Below are positions 47,092 through 58,137 of a stretch of DNA of 64,000 nt, one piece after another. Each line of letters begins with the position of its first letter. Position 1 is the first letter of the stretch. The position numbers were made by a program, and so were the translations under genes. Under the pieces are notes generated by a model. That model did not search any database. It had not been told where the DNA came from and saw only the letters and a list, made by a program, of their open reading frames with translations. Origin of the DNA: Eumeta japonica (lineage: Eukaryota; Arthropoda; Insecta; Lepidoptera; Psychidae); assembly GCA_005406025.1 (NCBI GenBank), contig BGZK01000001.1:1736001-1800000 (forward strand), given 5' to 3'.

Positions 47092-47764
47092 TTTATTGTT
47101 CTGGGTGTCTTTTACGATATTTTATAGAGAACGGTTAAAAACTGAAAAAACCCCTTATAATAAACAGTAAAATAAACTCAAACCAATCGAGGAACCCATT
47201 TCTATCATCTGAAAGTCAATTTGAAATGAAATGTTGTTATATTAATTTTTGCGAAACAATTAAAATCAGTAACATTTCTTATTTCTTATCAGCCAGTGCT
47301 CAAGAAACAGAATTGTTTCTATCAGATATTGATAAAACTTTGAATCGGTTACTTGGGAAGCGATGAAACAGAAGCTTGTATACTTCTTTTTCCATTTGTT
47401 TGCAACAGAGGACGACCAAGTATTAAGCATGTATTAAATCAATAATTCAGTTTTCCTTGAATCGTTTATTGAAAATCGTAAATGGAAAATCCATATAAAC
47501 TACCCATCGACGCCTCCTTTGGTAACGATGGTAACATTGAAAGTATATAACAAACGCTTAATTCCTTCGTATACCGGTATCATGTGTCTAAAGTAGCAAT
47601 GTTAGTTAAAATTCTACAATTAGGTACACACAAATCAGAGGACCAATAAGTGTTGTTTACCGAGATTGATGTACTATGCAAATTATATTTAATTACGTCA
47701 AAACATTATAATGGAATTAATTAAAGCGGCAAGTACAAAGTTATTTAGACGTATATTATAATTA

Positions 47765-48185
47765 CACTAGTATTTACCCGCGGTTCCGCCCGCGTAGACG
47801 TAAAATGAACTCCTTCATCTTTGGCTCGTCATGAAATAAGTTAGTGATAGCTGCCCCGTCATCGATTTTGATCCCGGTCCCGCTCTCGATGTCAATTTCT
47901 TTCATTTTCGATTCCGATAGCTGTCACGAAATTATTTTGCTTTACAACTATGAATACAGTAATATATTCTTTGTGTTCGAATACAGTAGCATACCAATTT
48001 TCATGATGATCAGTTGAACGGTATAGAAATTGTTAGGCTTCAGCGCCACCTGGTGTCGAATTGAAACAAAGAGGATAGCGCGAATACCTCCACAGAAAAA
48101 TGCATGTACATATTTTCATGGTAATCATTAGAACGGCGTTGGAGTTTAGCGATAACGTGTATATAAACATTCATTTTTATATATA
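47765..48185 (-). mobile_element. CTAGT-ended non-autonomous element, reverse orientation
   Basis: Begins ACTAGTATTTACCCGCGGTT then CCGCCCGCGTAGACG, the reverse complement of the family's GC-rich end; has a GATCCCGGTCCCGCTCTCGA satellite-like core and a GATGATCAGTTGAACGG block repeated in diverged form at 48122-48134. It sits in the spacer between the dynein and tetraspanin genes. Confidence 0.5.
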
Positions 48186-49004
48186 GATTAAACTTTTTGA
48201 AGTTATACTTCTTTTGGTGCGTTTGGATGAGAGTGAATTTGTGAGCTGCGCGCGCACAAACGACATGATGAAGTTAGCCACAGAATAGAAATAATAAAAA
48301 AATATATTTTCAACACTGAATATAGTTACAATACTGAGTGTTCATACTATATAGTACAGAGTGTTCATGCTATATATTACATAGTACTTATATTCATAAC
48401 AGTTCTTGCAAAATATAGTATTCATATGAATAATCAATTTTGAGTATTAATTTTCTATAATTATTATTTTTGTTCAATTTATTATATATATGAACATTAT
48501 TTGTAAACTTTTAACATTGAGTTGTGAAAATTGTGAAAATTTGAAGTGTTTTTAAATATTAGAGGTTAACCATGTAAGTATAATATATAGATATATTTCT
48601 AACGAACTTATTATTTTCTAACAAATAATTGAATAATAAGTACACACACTTTTTTTAAATGTATTTGACTCATTCACATAATGAATAATGATTATATATT
48701 TGTACTGTATTGTTATATTGTTACGTTAATAAAACATTTTCAATTAAACAAAATCGTTTTGATTGATTTTAATATTTATTGTCGATTACTACTGCATTTG
48801 AGTTATTTTAAATATTATTCATACGCCAAAGTATAACTTCTAACGCGTGTACATAAGTACACACACTCTTTTTATATATTTGCGTCATTAAGGTTTGTAT
48901 TCCAGTCGGAGTCGAAATCGTGTCGATTGTAGGAAAACAGCTGAGTTTCGACTTTCGCATGAATTTGCGACCTCGAGTATGGAATCGAATCGGGATACAA
49001 ATAA

Positions 49005-49185
49005 AGGTTACAGCACAACGCACGAAACTCCGCCGCTCTGAATTGCCTGTAAATGATGCAATGCGCAGGTTCAACAATCTCCGACCCCACTTTCTCCTCC
49101 CCAGCGTTCGTATTTTACGCCATTGCGACGCTTAGGTGACTAACTTCACAGCGGCAGAGTTTCGTGCGTTGTATTATAAAATCTG
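49005..49185. mobile_element. MITE with GCACGAAACTCYGCCGCT inverted ends
   Basis: ACAACGCACGAAACTCCGCC (49016-49035) and GGCAGAGTTTCGTGCGTTGT (49153-49172) are inverted copies differing at one position. The family also appears at 22671-22810. No coding capacity. Confidence 0.65.
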
Positions 49186-49780
49186 AATTTGAACCTGTAT
49201 TTAGAACAAAATGGAATAGAGTCTTGATCGGTGCCACTTATTATTTTTAATACTATTTATTTTTAATGAGAAATTCTGTATGACTATGTGATTGTGATTA
49301 AATCTGCAAAATGTATATACGTTCCTTATATAACTGCAAAAGTTACGTCAAAATAATAACGATAAAGTTTATAACCGAAAGTGCACTTATTTATTTCACT
49401 AATTCTTATAACACAATCTTTAAAATTTTCTATTACGATGCCCTAGATTCACTCATTTGAAAACCTGTTTTTCTTAATTTTATTGGAACCAATCGATTTA
49501 AACCATAGATGCCGTATTTCTGGATTTGAGTGCGATTGCTTTGTGAATGCATTATTGACACACGTCTATGGTTTCATAAATTTTGTCATATTGACAAAAC
49601 ATTCAGATATTGTACTTTTTCAATGGAGCTTTAATAGTGACCATTGCGACACGTCTTTATCTAATATCGTACTGACTATGGAATGCTTAAGTTTCGTGGG
49701 ACGTCTTTAATCTCGTAAGCTCAGCGGTAGGAAAATTTGCGCTGTTCGTATAATCTCACGGACTATGCTCGATAAGATGA
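49186..49780. other. Region upstream of the tetraspanin start
   Basis: AT-rich and turning GC-rich only within about 60 bp of the start codon. No TATA box, promoter or other element was confidently recognised. The open frame at 49483-49710 shows no similarity I recognise. Confidence 0.4.
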
Positions 49781-49942
49781 ATGGCGTGCTGTGCTGTGGA
49801 GCTGGGTGCGGCCGGCCGGGGCGCATGCGCGACCGCGCTGCGATCGGCGCTCATAGCTCAGCTGGTGTTGTCCTTGTGCCTCGTCATATTCTGCTATAAC
49901 GCTTCCATACATGTATTGACGCTTTTAAAAGACGTACATAGG
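49781..49942 (+). CDS. Tetraspanin exon 1 (TM1)
   Basis: MACCAVELGAAGRGACATAL, then the first membrane segment and ending LLKDVHR before GTGAGT; 54 codons, phase 0. The N-terminus is Cys-rich, which in tetraspanins is often palmitoylated. Confidence 0.82.
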
Positions 49943-52900
49943 GTGAGTTTTGGTGTTTTGAACTTCATTCATTGGAGTACATTGAATATGACCGTAATAC
50001 AATAGCCAATGAGTCGGCGTTAGATATAATATTTGTGGATCTGTTTCTGAAACTGCTAATGGAATAGCTGCTATCGTTCGAATATGCTGACTGCGAATTG
50101 AATGAGTTTATGTAGATACAATATAACTATAATGATATTCTCATGCGTATTTTCCAGAGGGATAGAGAGATGCCATAGATATTCACTTGGGTAGTACTAT
50201 CTTAATATTTTGGTTATCCGTTCTATGCGAGCTTATGGTTTTTGCATATTTTAAATTTATAAAAAAATACTTAAATTTATAAACTGAATCGTATCTAAAT
50301 GTCAAATATACGTCGTTTTATGTAAATGAAGTTTTTAAGATGTCGTTGCCGAAAAACGAACGCTTTAATACCTGTCAGTGATCGGGATCCAATCCTTAAC
50401 ACGACGATCATGACATGATGATGAATTTTATTACAGGACAATGTTAAACAATGATGATGTTGTATTGTGTGAGGTGTTAATTCGCGGAAATCCATAGTAC
50501 ACGCTTGCCTGCAACATGTATTAACATGCAGCATGCAACCCACCGCTGACCCTCGAATCTGCCTCTCCACTACGAATCTCTATCCAAATGATTGAATATT
50601 GATTCCAGAGGATTGACAGATATCGAACACCTAAGCAAGTGTTATTTATTTTATAATTATCTAATTCCGCTAACTGTTAAATTGTACATTCTACGTACGT
50701 TTCATGCCAACAAGGCACATCCTCAGGAAATTGCCGACAGTCACATCCACCAGGGTGCAAGGAGCGTTAAAACAACCAACACAACCTCGTTAGGCAGGCC
50801 GCTGTCATGCAATGGTCAAAGAGCGACGAAAACATTCTTAAGGCAGCCACAGACCACCACCGATAGACATGCTTGTCAAATGTCACAGACTAACCATCAC
50901 CAACATTACCCAAATAGTTACAGGCAAGCGTCCAATAATGGCGATTTATAAACGTCAATTTGGTCGTTGAGCATATTATTATTATCCTTATGTTTTAAAA
51001 TTTCGAAGGATTCCAAAACATTCAAACGTAACCCCTTCTCACACACATGCAAGACATCGAATTTATGATCATTATTAAGCTTATGACCGGTTTCTAATAG
51101 ATGTTTAGCAAAATGGGATCTGTCTGATTTATTATTTCTAAAAGCCGAAATATGTTCTTTGTATCTTTTTTCAAAGCAACGTCCGGTTTTTCCTATATAT
51201 ATTGATTTACAGTCATCACAAGTTAATTTATAAATTCCAGATTTTTTATTATTGTATAATTTATCTTTATTGTTACATAAAGTTTTCAAATTATTATTTG
51301 TTTTAAAGGCCGTATAAATATTATGTTTTTTTAATAATCTTGAAATTTTCTCCGAAATTGTACCAAAATATGTCAAACAAGCTCTATATTTCTTTTGATC
51401 TTTAGATTGTGTTGGATAGATACTTTTCTTTAGAATACTTTTTTGTTTTTTATTAATGAGTCCATCAATACATTTTTTACTATATCCGTTTGCTAATGCT
51501 ATACTGTAAATGGTATTTAATTCTAAAGAGAAATTATGATTATTAAGGGATATGGTGAATAACCGATGTATCATTGATTTATAAGCCGCCAATTTGTGTT
51601 GCCATGGATGACAAGAGGAAATGGGTGCCCGCGTGCACAGACATTACAATACCCATTTCCTCTTGTCATCCATGGCAAGTTTACAATTAGAGGGTTATAG
51701 ATTAATATAATTTAGCGGCTAGCCTGAACGATGTTCGGATTCTGGGTCATTAGGTGGATTTTTCGTGCTAATATTTTTTTATAGCAGATCTTAACATATT
51801 ACTGATTTCTTATACAGTCAATCAAAAGTTTATAAAAATAGAAGTAAATTCAAATTTATAAGATAATTTATACGTATCTCGCCTAATTCATTTGAAAATT
51901 ATTATGTGTAAGAACATTCATAAACGGCAAGTAAGAACTCAGAAAGTGAATAACTGTGGTATTTATAATTTTCAAAATTTTTCTTTACCAAGTTTAGGAG
52001 CACAATGTATTTATGTATGATTTCCTTCAACTACGCTCTTAAATTTTGTTTCATTTCAATCAAAAAATGAAATGCAACCGACTGACTGACTGATTCATCA
52101 CAGTTTCTGAAACTATAGGTCCGATTGAATTAAAATTTGACACAGATACTCTTTTCGGGACGCATACACTTACAGAGGACGGGTTTTACGCAAGTCGTAT
52201 CAAAACAAAATGTCTATGCGGGCGGAGCCGCAAACAAAAGCTAGTAGTAATATAAGAGCGGTAGTGGTTCGATGGTTAAGAGCGTCGGCTTCGGACTAAA
52301 AGGTATTCGGTTCGATCCTGACCATGGACGGACTGACCAATGAGTTCCTAAGTTAAATCAAGCCACGGAGGTCAGGTCCGAAAACGACGGCTTAAGCCAT
52401 TGGTTTCTGACGTTGTCATCGCGTCGATGACGCGATGGTCAACAACCCCCAATAGATTGTTGGAGCGTACGCGGCGGCAGTCGGGTCAAATAAAACCTGC
52501 GGCCGTATATACAAGGTCGCTATATAGGTCTGTCTGTCACAAGTCTGTACCTCTCGTGCCAACTTAATGAGCGAAGGAATAGCCGCATAGAGAGACTCTT
52601 ATCTAGGGCCTCAAGTCGGGCCCGCTGACAGCGATGTCTTGTTTGATTAGGTCACAATCTTATTTGTCTACGGCCTGATACTGTTGCACGCCTACTCCAT
52701 GAAGCTGCACTACACCAGCGGCCTGCGGCTGACGAGCATCCTCACCCAGTATCCGTACTGGCCGCGGATCGACCCGCTGTGCCGCACGTGGACGGTCCTG
52801 GGCTCGCTCATAGCCATCAACGGGCTCTTCGTGAGCTCCGCCTGTCACCTTACGTTAAAGGTACGGCACATGGAGTATCATGACAACTTTTATAGCCTTT

Positions 52901-55373
52901 TTTATTTATTTAATTGATATTTTAATTAATTATAATAATAATCAAAATATGACTATCTTAAATTACCATTTCCAAAAAGATGACACCAGTACAAATGGAA
53001 ATATCGATTCTTAGTAGTGCGTTGTAAAAATGGATGAACCTTAATATTGCCTTTTAATTACATATTAATGTCTCAAAATTACATAATATTAATAATTATG
53101 AATTATTAATAATATATAATTTTCTATGTTAATGAAAGTAATTTCAACAAAATGGGAACATATTAGAGTATTAATGTATTTAATAGAATAAAAATTAGTT
53201 ATTGGTGTTTACGATGAATTATCGGAGAAAATAATTAAATAGATATGAATACAGAATAAATACTTCCATCTGGCTTCAGTTTTCTTTGTGGTATCTATAA
53301 ATAACTTTCATACCCACAAGCTACCTCAAATGCACATTGCTAAGTGGCGTTCGTAATATAAACTTTTTACTGTACTTCCTAAAATTGTGCCTAAAGACTC
53401 ATCTCGTCGCAAATAGTTACTGGCAATCACTAAATGTGCTTTTAAAATATTTTAAATAGTGAAAAATATCTCAGATTCATTAATGCTCAGAGGGATAACT
53501 AGAGGCCACAGACTTCGACATGCTACGATCTTTGCACATCTCTCTTGCGGCACTGATATCCATCAATTATTTAATTTCAAGCTCGTCGACTTCGGATGCT
53601 TTAAATTTGATACTTTTTTATAGCAACCAATTTGATTTGCATACGATTTTCCAAGGTCACCCTAAGCGATCTTTCCATTACACACATTCGCTCCGTAAAT
53701 TTATTTTATCAGTCTACCATTATTAGTCCTTTCCAGGTGGTCAAATTACCATAACATACCTTTATCTATTTCAATCACTACATTTTTTATCAAATCACAC
53801 TACTCTCTGTCATCACTGTTCCTACCTATCTTTTTAGGATACTCCACACATACTACGCAGACATCGTATCTCCATTGCGTTGATTCTACATTGATTTCTC
53901 TTTTGCTATAACCAGCTTTTAACTACCATATATAAGCGTAGGGACTAGGACTTCATTATGGATAGCTAAACGTGCTTGTCGTGAGACACTTTTACCATTC
54001 ATAATAGCAAGCAAGGCCCCATTCAATTTATTTCTCACGTTTAGTATCCTTATAATATCTCTATCATGTTTATAGTTATTTATAAACAAACTACCCGAAT
54101 GTATAAACTCTTTTGTTTGTTCAACTCTCTCATCTTCTATACATATATTGCATTCAGTCATACTTTAATAATATTACTAATATTTCCACGTCTAAAAGTA
54201 CTGCATCGTTTTACACAACTATAGTAATTACCTAGCTTAAAACTTTCTTTGCTACGTATGAATCTAAAAAAAAACATATTTTAGGAATGTATTGAATTAA
54301 TAATAGTACGAGACATCCATAACATTAACACTAGACATAAGAACGATCTTGCTGCTCATAAAACCCGTCTAAGCAAAGTTAACAAATCAATTACGTGGCA
54401 ATATTTGCGTTTTTATAATAAGATCCCAGCTGAAATTCATAATTTGCCATTTTATGAATTTAAATGTATCTTTAATAGAATGTTATATGACAGGGGCTGT
54501 TATACCTTATTATACGTGTCTGAATATCTTAATGGAAAAAAACCCGTGACATTGAATTGTTCCGTTCTCAAGGTGCTTCGTATTACTTCTAAATAGCGAA
54601 TAAATTATTAATTACTCTATACTTTGCATCGATGAGTAAAAAAAGATGCAAACCTTGAGTTTCTTGCCCATTCTTCTCTCGGTGAATCAGCATTTGGAAT
54701 GGGCGGTAATGTCGAAAAGAAATTAGTAATGACGTATTTCAAGTGTAATTTAATTACCTACGAAATAAAGATATTTTTGATTGATTTGATTTGATTCACG
54801 ATTCTTAAGTTTATCTACAGGCTCTGATGAAAGATCTGTCAGTGTCTCTGAGGGTAGGCATCGCACAGTACCTCACCGAACCGACGTGGAAACGACTATT
54901 GGACACGATGCAGGTACATCTTTATATGGAGATTGCAATCATGTTCAATATGATTCTTAAAGACAAATTCGACATTCGACCATGGCTTAATGTTTTCAAT
55001 TTAGGTATGAGCATTACATATCACTAGTAGGTGTACAAATCAAAGCAATAGAGAATCGTGACTACATACGAACAGAAATAATTTTTAAATGACAACAGAT
55101 TTAAAGATATGGATCTCATTCTATAAATAGTCTTGTAAAAATATATTTACCTATTGAATAAATAACATTGTGGGGACTCTCAAAGTTGTAGTGATGTAAG
55201 TGAAAAAATAATTTACATTTCTTAGTGTGTTAGTTGGAAATAGCAAATACAAAAAACCGATCAATACAATAGGTGGAGTTACGTTGCTGCGGCGTGGACA
55301 AACCCAGTGACTGGCACGAGATACCGTGGATCACCATGGACTTCTTGAATCAGGATTCCGAACTCGTTATGTC
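49781..55373 (+). CDS. Peripherin/ROM1-type tetraspanin (first four exons, 3' part missing)
   Basis: Four exons (49781-49942, 52651-52860, 54821-54913, 55273-55373) encode 188 residues and run on past the right edge. Tetraspanins organise membrane microdomains; peripherin and ROM1 shape photoreceptor discs in vertebrates, and the insect role is not inferable here. Transmembrane segments are visible at about 22-42 (SALIAQLVLSLCLVIFCYN), 55-71 (VTILFVYGLILLHAYSM) and 100-120 (TWTVLGSLIAINGLFVSS). The large extracellular loop starts after these and contains WKRLLDTMQVELRCCGVDKP then SDWHEIPWIT, including the CCG hallmark at 160-162; LRCCG...DW.EI.WI is the peripherin/ROM1 pattern. The remaining loop cysteines and TM4 must be downstream. 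The start fits the first hydrophobic exon. Confidence 0.85.
50918..51592 (-). CDS. Penelope-like polyprotein C-terminus with GIY-YIG endonuclease (copy A)
   Basis: A 224-codon open frame with no internal stop. It ends the reverse-transcriptase connector (LTYFGTISEKISRLLKKHNI) and then has the GIY-YIG nuclease: SGIYKLTCDDCKSIYIGKTG, the catalytic-type RCFEKRYKEH, and SHFAKHLLETGH. The CDDC/H-C pattern before IYIG is typical of Penelope-like elements, whose endonuclease follows the RT. The RT core is missing, so this copy cannot act alone. Downstream at 50295-50570 no further coding is evident. Confidence 0.85.
   Translation of the reverse strand: MAAYKSMIHRLFTISLNNHNFSLELNTIYSIALANGYSKKCIDGLINKKQKSILKKSIYPTQSKDQKKYRACLTYFGTISEKISRLLKKHNIYTAFKTNNNLKTLCNNKDKLYNNKKSGIYKLTCDDCKSIYIGKTGRCFEKRYKEHISAFRNNKSDRSHFAKHLLETGHKLNNDHKFDVLHVCEKGLRLNVLESFEILKHKDNNNMLNDQIDVYKSPLLDACL
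51599..51678. repeat. 28-nt fold-back at the truncated end of Penelope copy A
   Basis: The arms are TTGCCATGGATGACAAGAGG... and its reverse complement, separated by a 24-nt loop, with no mismatch. In the intact family this block occurs once (see 59374-59418). Confidence 0.92.
52065..52245 (+). mobile_element. CTAGT-ended non-autonomous element
   Basis: CCGACTGACTGACTGATTCA, CCGATTGAATTAAAATTTGA, then TGCGGGCGGAGCCGCAAACA and AAAGCTAGT. The SINE at 52253 follows directly. Confidence 0.5.
52253..52640 (+). repeat. tRNA-derived SINE
   Basis: The head TAAGAGCGGTAGTGGTTCGA then TGGTTAAGAGCGTCGGCTTC resembles a tRNA 5' half with an A box; CGGTTCGATCCTGACC matches a pol III B box. The tail (GACGGCTTAAGCC, GTCGGGTCAAATAAAACC) is unrelated to tRNA. 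It ends close to the acceptor of tetraspanin exon 2 (52650). Confidence 0.6.
52651..52860 (+). CDS. Tetraspanin exon 2 (TM2, short loop, TM3)
   Basis: 70 codons between GATTAG and GTACGG. It encodes two hydrophobic helices separated by YPYWPRIDPLCRTW. It is very GC-rich at third positions against an AT-rich background, which supports real coding. Confidence 0.87.
53480..54161 (-). pseudogene. LINE ORF2 3' end, minus strand
   Basis: Residues such as FIHSGSLFINNYKHDRDIIR and NKLNGALLAIMNGKSVSRQA then RLAIHNEVLVPTLIYGS match the C-terminal part of non-LTR RT proteins (GSLF..DGKH..DI..RI.......ALL.I...K.VS...RL.IHN.VL.PTL.YGSE). Further along, after several shifts, MDISAAREMCKDRS and PSEH stop at 53480. 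Broken by many indels. Clade not resolved. Confidence 0.75.
54300..54796 (+). mobile_element. 5'-truncated LINE with (TTGAT)n-type 3' end
   Basis: An open C-terminal coding part (NTRHKNDLAAHKTRLSKVNK, then LRFYNKIPAEIHNLPFYEFK) matches the RFYNKIP...LP...FK C-terminus of jockey/CR1-like LINEs and stops at 54594-54596. The 3' end is AATAAAGATATTTTTGATTG followed by ATTTGATTTGATTC. Inserted 25 bp upstream of tetraspanin exon 3. Confidence 0.75.
54821..54913 (+). CDS. Tetraspanin exon 3 (start of large extracellular loop)
   Basis: 31 codons, ALMKDLSVSLRVGIAQYLTE through LLDTMQ, between CTACAG and GTACAT. The Y..........W..L pattern before CCG is typical. Confidence 0.85.
55273..55373 (+). CDS. 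Tetraspanin exon 4 (CCG motif)
   Basis: VELRCCGVDKPSDWHEIPWI and on to ELVM plus two bases, then GTAAGA. Open in phase 2, so at least one further exon is required. Confidence 0.88.
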
Positions 55374-55460
55374 GTAAGACCGAGTTTTGTTTTCATATGG
55401 ACTATTATTTTATAAGACGATCTAATACGAATTATACATTCGTATTAGATACTAGCCTTC

Positions 55461-55620
55461 CGCCCGTAGCTTCACCCTCAATAACATAGAATGAACTCCT
55501 ATATCTTATATATCGATCGATTTTGCTGCTGATACTGATCTCGGTACTGTACCTTGTTTTGTTTCAAATTCGATTCCATTTACCAGTCACAATTCCGATT
55601 AAGACAAATCGAAGGCAATA
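55461..55620 (-). mobile_element. CTAGT-ended element, reverse orientation
   Basis: ACTAGCCTTCCGCCCGTAGC then a GATCTCGG / CAATTCCGATT satellite-like core. A 13-nt perfect hairpin (55430-55442 with 55448-55460) abuts its end. Confidence 0.45.
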
Positions 55621-55667
55621 ACCAATAACATCAAATTATTTCAACAATATCAAATATTTAACTAAAA

Positions 55668-55681
55668 TACTAGCTATATTA
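55668..55681 (+). repeat. Left target-site duplication of the Penelope pair
   Basis: TACTAGCTATATTA, repeated directly at 60504-60517. The first three bases may be element-derived, so the duplication is 11-14 bp. Confidence 0.8.
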
Positions 55682-58112
55682 TTGTATTGTATGAGGTGTT
55701 AATTCGCGGAAATCTATAGTAGACGCTTGCCTGCAACATGTATTAACATGCAGCATGCAACCCACCGCTGACCCTCGAATCTGCCTCTCCACTACGAATC
55801 TCTATCCAAATGATTGAATATTGATTCCAGAGGATTGACAGATATCGAACACCTAAGCAAGTGTTATTTATTACTATAATTATCTAATTCCGCCAACTAT
55901 TAAATTGTTTAGTTCTACGTACGTTTCATGCCAACAAGGCACATCTTCAGGAAATTGCCGACAGTCACATCCACCAGGGTGCAAGGAGCGTTAAAACAAC
56001 CAACACAACCTCGTTAGACAGGCCGCTGTCATGCAATGGTCAAGAGCGACGAAAACATTATTAAGACAGCCACAGATCACCACCGATAGACATGCTTGTC
56101 AAATGTCACAGACTAACCATCACCAACATTACCCAAGTAGTTACAGGCAAGCGTCCAATAATGGCGATTTATAAACGTCAATTTGGTCGTTGAGCATATT
56201 ATTATTATCTTTATGTTTTAAAATTTCGAAGGATTCCAAAACATTCAAACGTAACCTTCTCACACACATGCAAGACATCGAATTTGTGATCATTATTAAG
56301 CTTATGACCGGTTTCTAATAGATGTTTAGCAAAATGGGATCTGTCTGATTTATTATTTTAAAGGCCGAAATATGTTCTTTATATCTTTTTCAAAGCAACG
56401 TCCGGTTTGTCCTATATATATTGATTTACAGTCATCACAAGTTAATTTATAAATTCCAGATTTTTATTATTGTGTAATTTATCTTTATTGTTACATAAAG
56501 TTTTCAAATTATTATTTGTTTTAAAGGCCGTATAAATATTATGTTTTTAATAATCTTGAAATTTTCTCGAAATTGTACCAAAATATGTCAAACTAGCTAT
56601 ATATTTCTTTTGATCTTTAGATTGTGTTGGATAGATACTTTTATTTATAATACTTTTTGTTTTATTAATGAGTCCATCAATACATTTTTGCTATATCCGT
56701 TTGCCAATGCTATACTGTAAATGGTATTTAATTCTAAAGGAAATTATGATTATTAAGGGTATGGTGAATAACCGATGTATCATTGATTTATAAGCCGCCA
56801 ATTTGTGTTGCCATGGATGACAAGAAGAAATGGGTATTGTAATATCTGTGCACGTGGGTTTCTATATATTTTAAATTCATGTCTATTATTTTTTTCTGGT
56901 TAAGGTCAAATCTAAAAATTTATAGAATTGTTTGTTTCTTCCTCTAGTTTAAATTGAATTTTGGGGTGTATGCCATTAATATAATTTTGAAACAGATCTA
57001 ATTCTATTGAATTACCCAGCCAACACATAATAATATCGTCCACATATCTAAAATAATACAGGATATTATTATTGTTTACTATGTGCTTAATTTCGAATTC
57101 ATCCATAAAAATTTCGGCCATTAATGGACTTAAAGGTGAACCCATAGCTAGACCTTCTTTTGTATATAAAATTGATTATTATAACGGAAATAATTTTGAT
57201 TCATGCACAATTCTGTTAATTTTAAGATATCGTCCTTCTCGCCTGGATGTAGTTTTGTTTATCTAACTTATCTTTTATAATTGTTAAGCATTCTCTAAAG
57301 GGAACATTAGTAAATAAACTGTCTACGTCAAATGAGATAAATTTGCTATTGTTTGGAAGGACAATATCTTTAATTTTGTTAACCAGGTCTAAACTATTAA
57401 CCAAACCATATTTTGGGTTGAATGAAATTTTTCTTTTATTATATCATTTATGTATTTAGCTAATCTATATGTTGGCGCCTGCATACGATACCACCGGACG
57501 AACCGGCTCACCCTCTTTATGTACTTTTGGCAAACCATACAATCTAGGGGCCTGTGGATTCATCGGTATCAAATTTCTTTTCTGATTCTTTAGTCAATAA
57601 AATTTTGAAAACGATAAATTTTGTTTAACTTCCGCAATATATTTATTGGTGGGATCATATTTTAATTTTGAAATTCTTTTCGTTATTAATTATATTATTA
57701 ACCTTAGTATTGTAATCCGACTTGTTCATTATTACAATAGCGTTCCTTTATCGGCTTTACTAATAACTATATTTTCTTTCAATATTTTTTGTTTTAATGA
57801 TATTAACGTTTTATGATCTACATTGTATACATAGTCCGAAATGGTATTACTATTATTAAATTTTATTAAATCCGAAATTTTGTATTTTATGGACTCGTTA
57901 CATTTACTTTTGTGCAGAGATATTTCAGTATCTATCGCCAGTGTCTCATTTCGCGTTTTATTATTCGAATTTTTTATGAAATTATATTTTATTCCTTTAT
58001 TAAGAAGCGATTCTTCATTTTTATTAAGTTTTATACTTGATAATTTTTTTATTCTCGGATAGAAGGAGCAATTAGTTTTATTGTTTTGGTTCGAATAATA
58101 CTAATTGCTTTA
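55682..58112 (-). mobile_element. Penelope-like element copy B (left arm of inverted pair)
   Basis: A near full-length element in the minus sense; its 3' end is at 55682 and its 5' end near 58112. Reverse-transcriptase and GIY-YIG sequence is present but split by many single-base shifts (open pieces at 57222-57404 and 56912-57145). Compared with copy C, most differences I saw lie in runs of one base. Confidence 0.88.
56180..58100 (-). pseudogene. Penelope-like polyprotein in copy B (frameshifted)
   Basis: In minus-strand order: the SKADKG block (57745-57765), YGLPKVHKEGEP, then FISFDVDSLFTNVPF (RT motif A), AMGSPLSPLMAEIFM (motif B), YYFRYVDDIIMCW (motif C with YVDD), NFLDLTLT, and the GIY-YIG domain near 56395-56460. 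All RT catalytic aspartates are readable. Whether the breaks are real or consensus errors is open. Confidence 0.82.
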
Positions 58113-58137
58113 ATTAATTAATTAATTAATTAATTAA
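58113..58137. repeat. Centre of the Penelope palindrome: (TTAA)n spacer
   Basis: TAATTAATTAATTAATTAAT separates the two arms. Copy B carries an extra partial repeat of the arm end (AATAATACTAATTGCT beside AATAAAACTAATTGCT) next to it. Confidence 0.85.

Larger units (their letters stand above)
50461..51690 (-). mobile_element. Penelope-like element, 5'-truncated copy A
   Basis: A minus-strand copy carrying only the C-terminal part and 3' untranslated region, in tetraspanin intron 1. The 3' region (50461-50917) is shared almost word for word with 55683-56170 and, inverted, with 60070-60503. The 5' end is a fold-back: 51599-51626 and 51651-51678 are exact 28-nt inverted repeats. Confidence 0.9.

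Noticed and set aside
52253..52330. Possible tRNA gene
   Set aside because: A and B box-like words are present but the stems do not pair throughout and the sequence continues as a SINE body.
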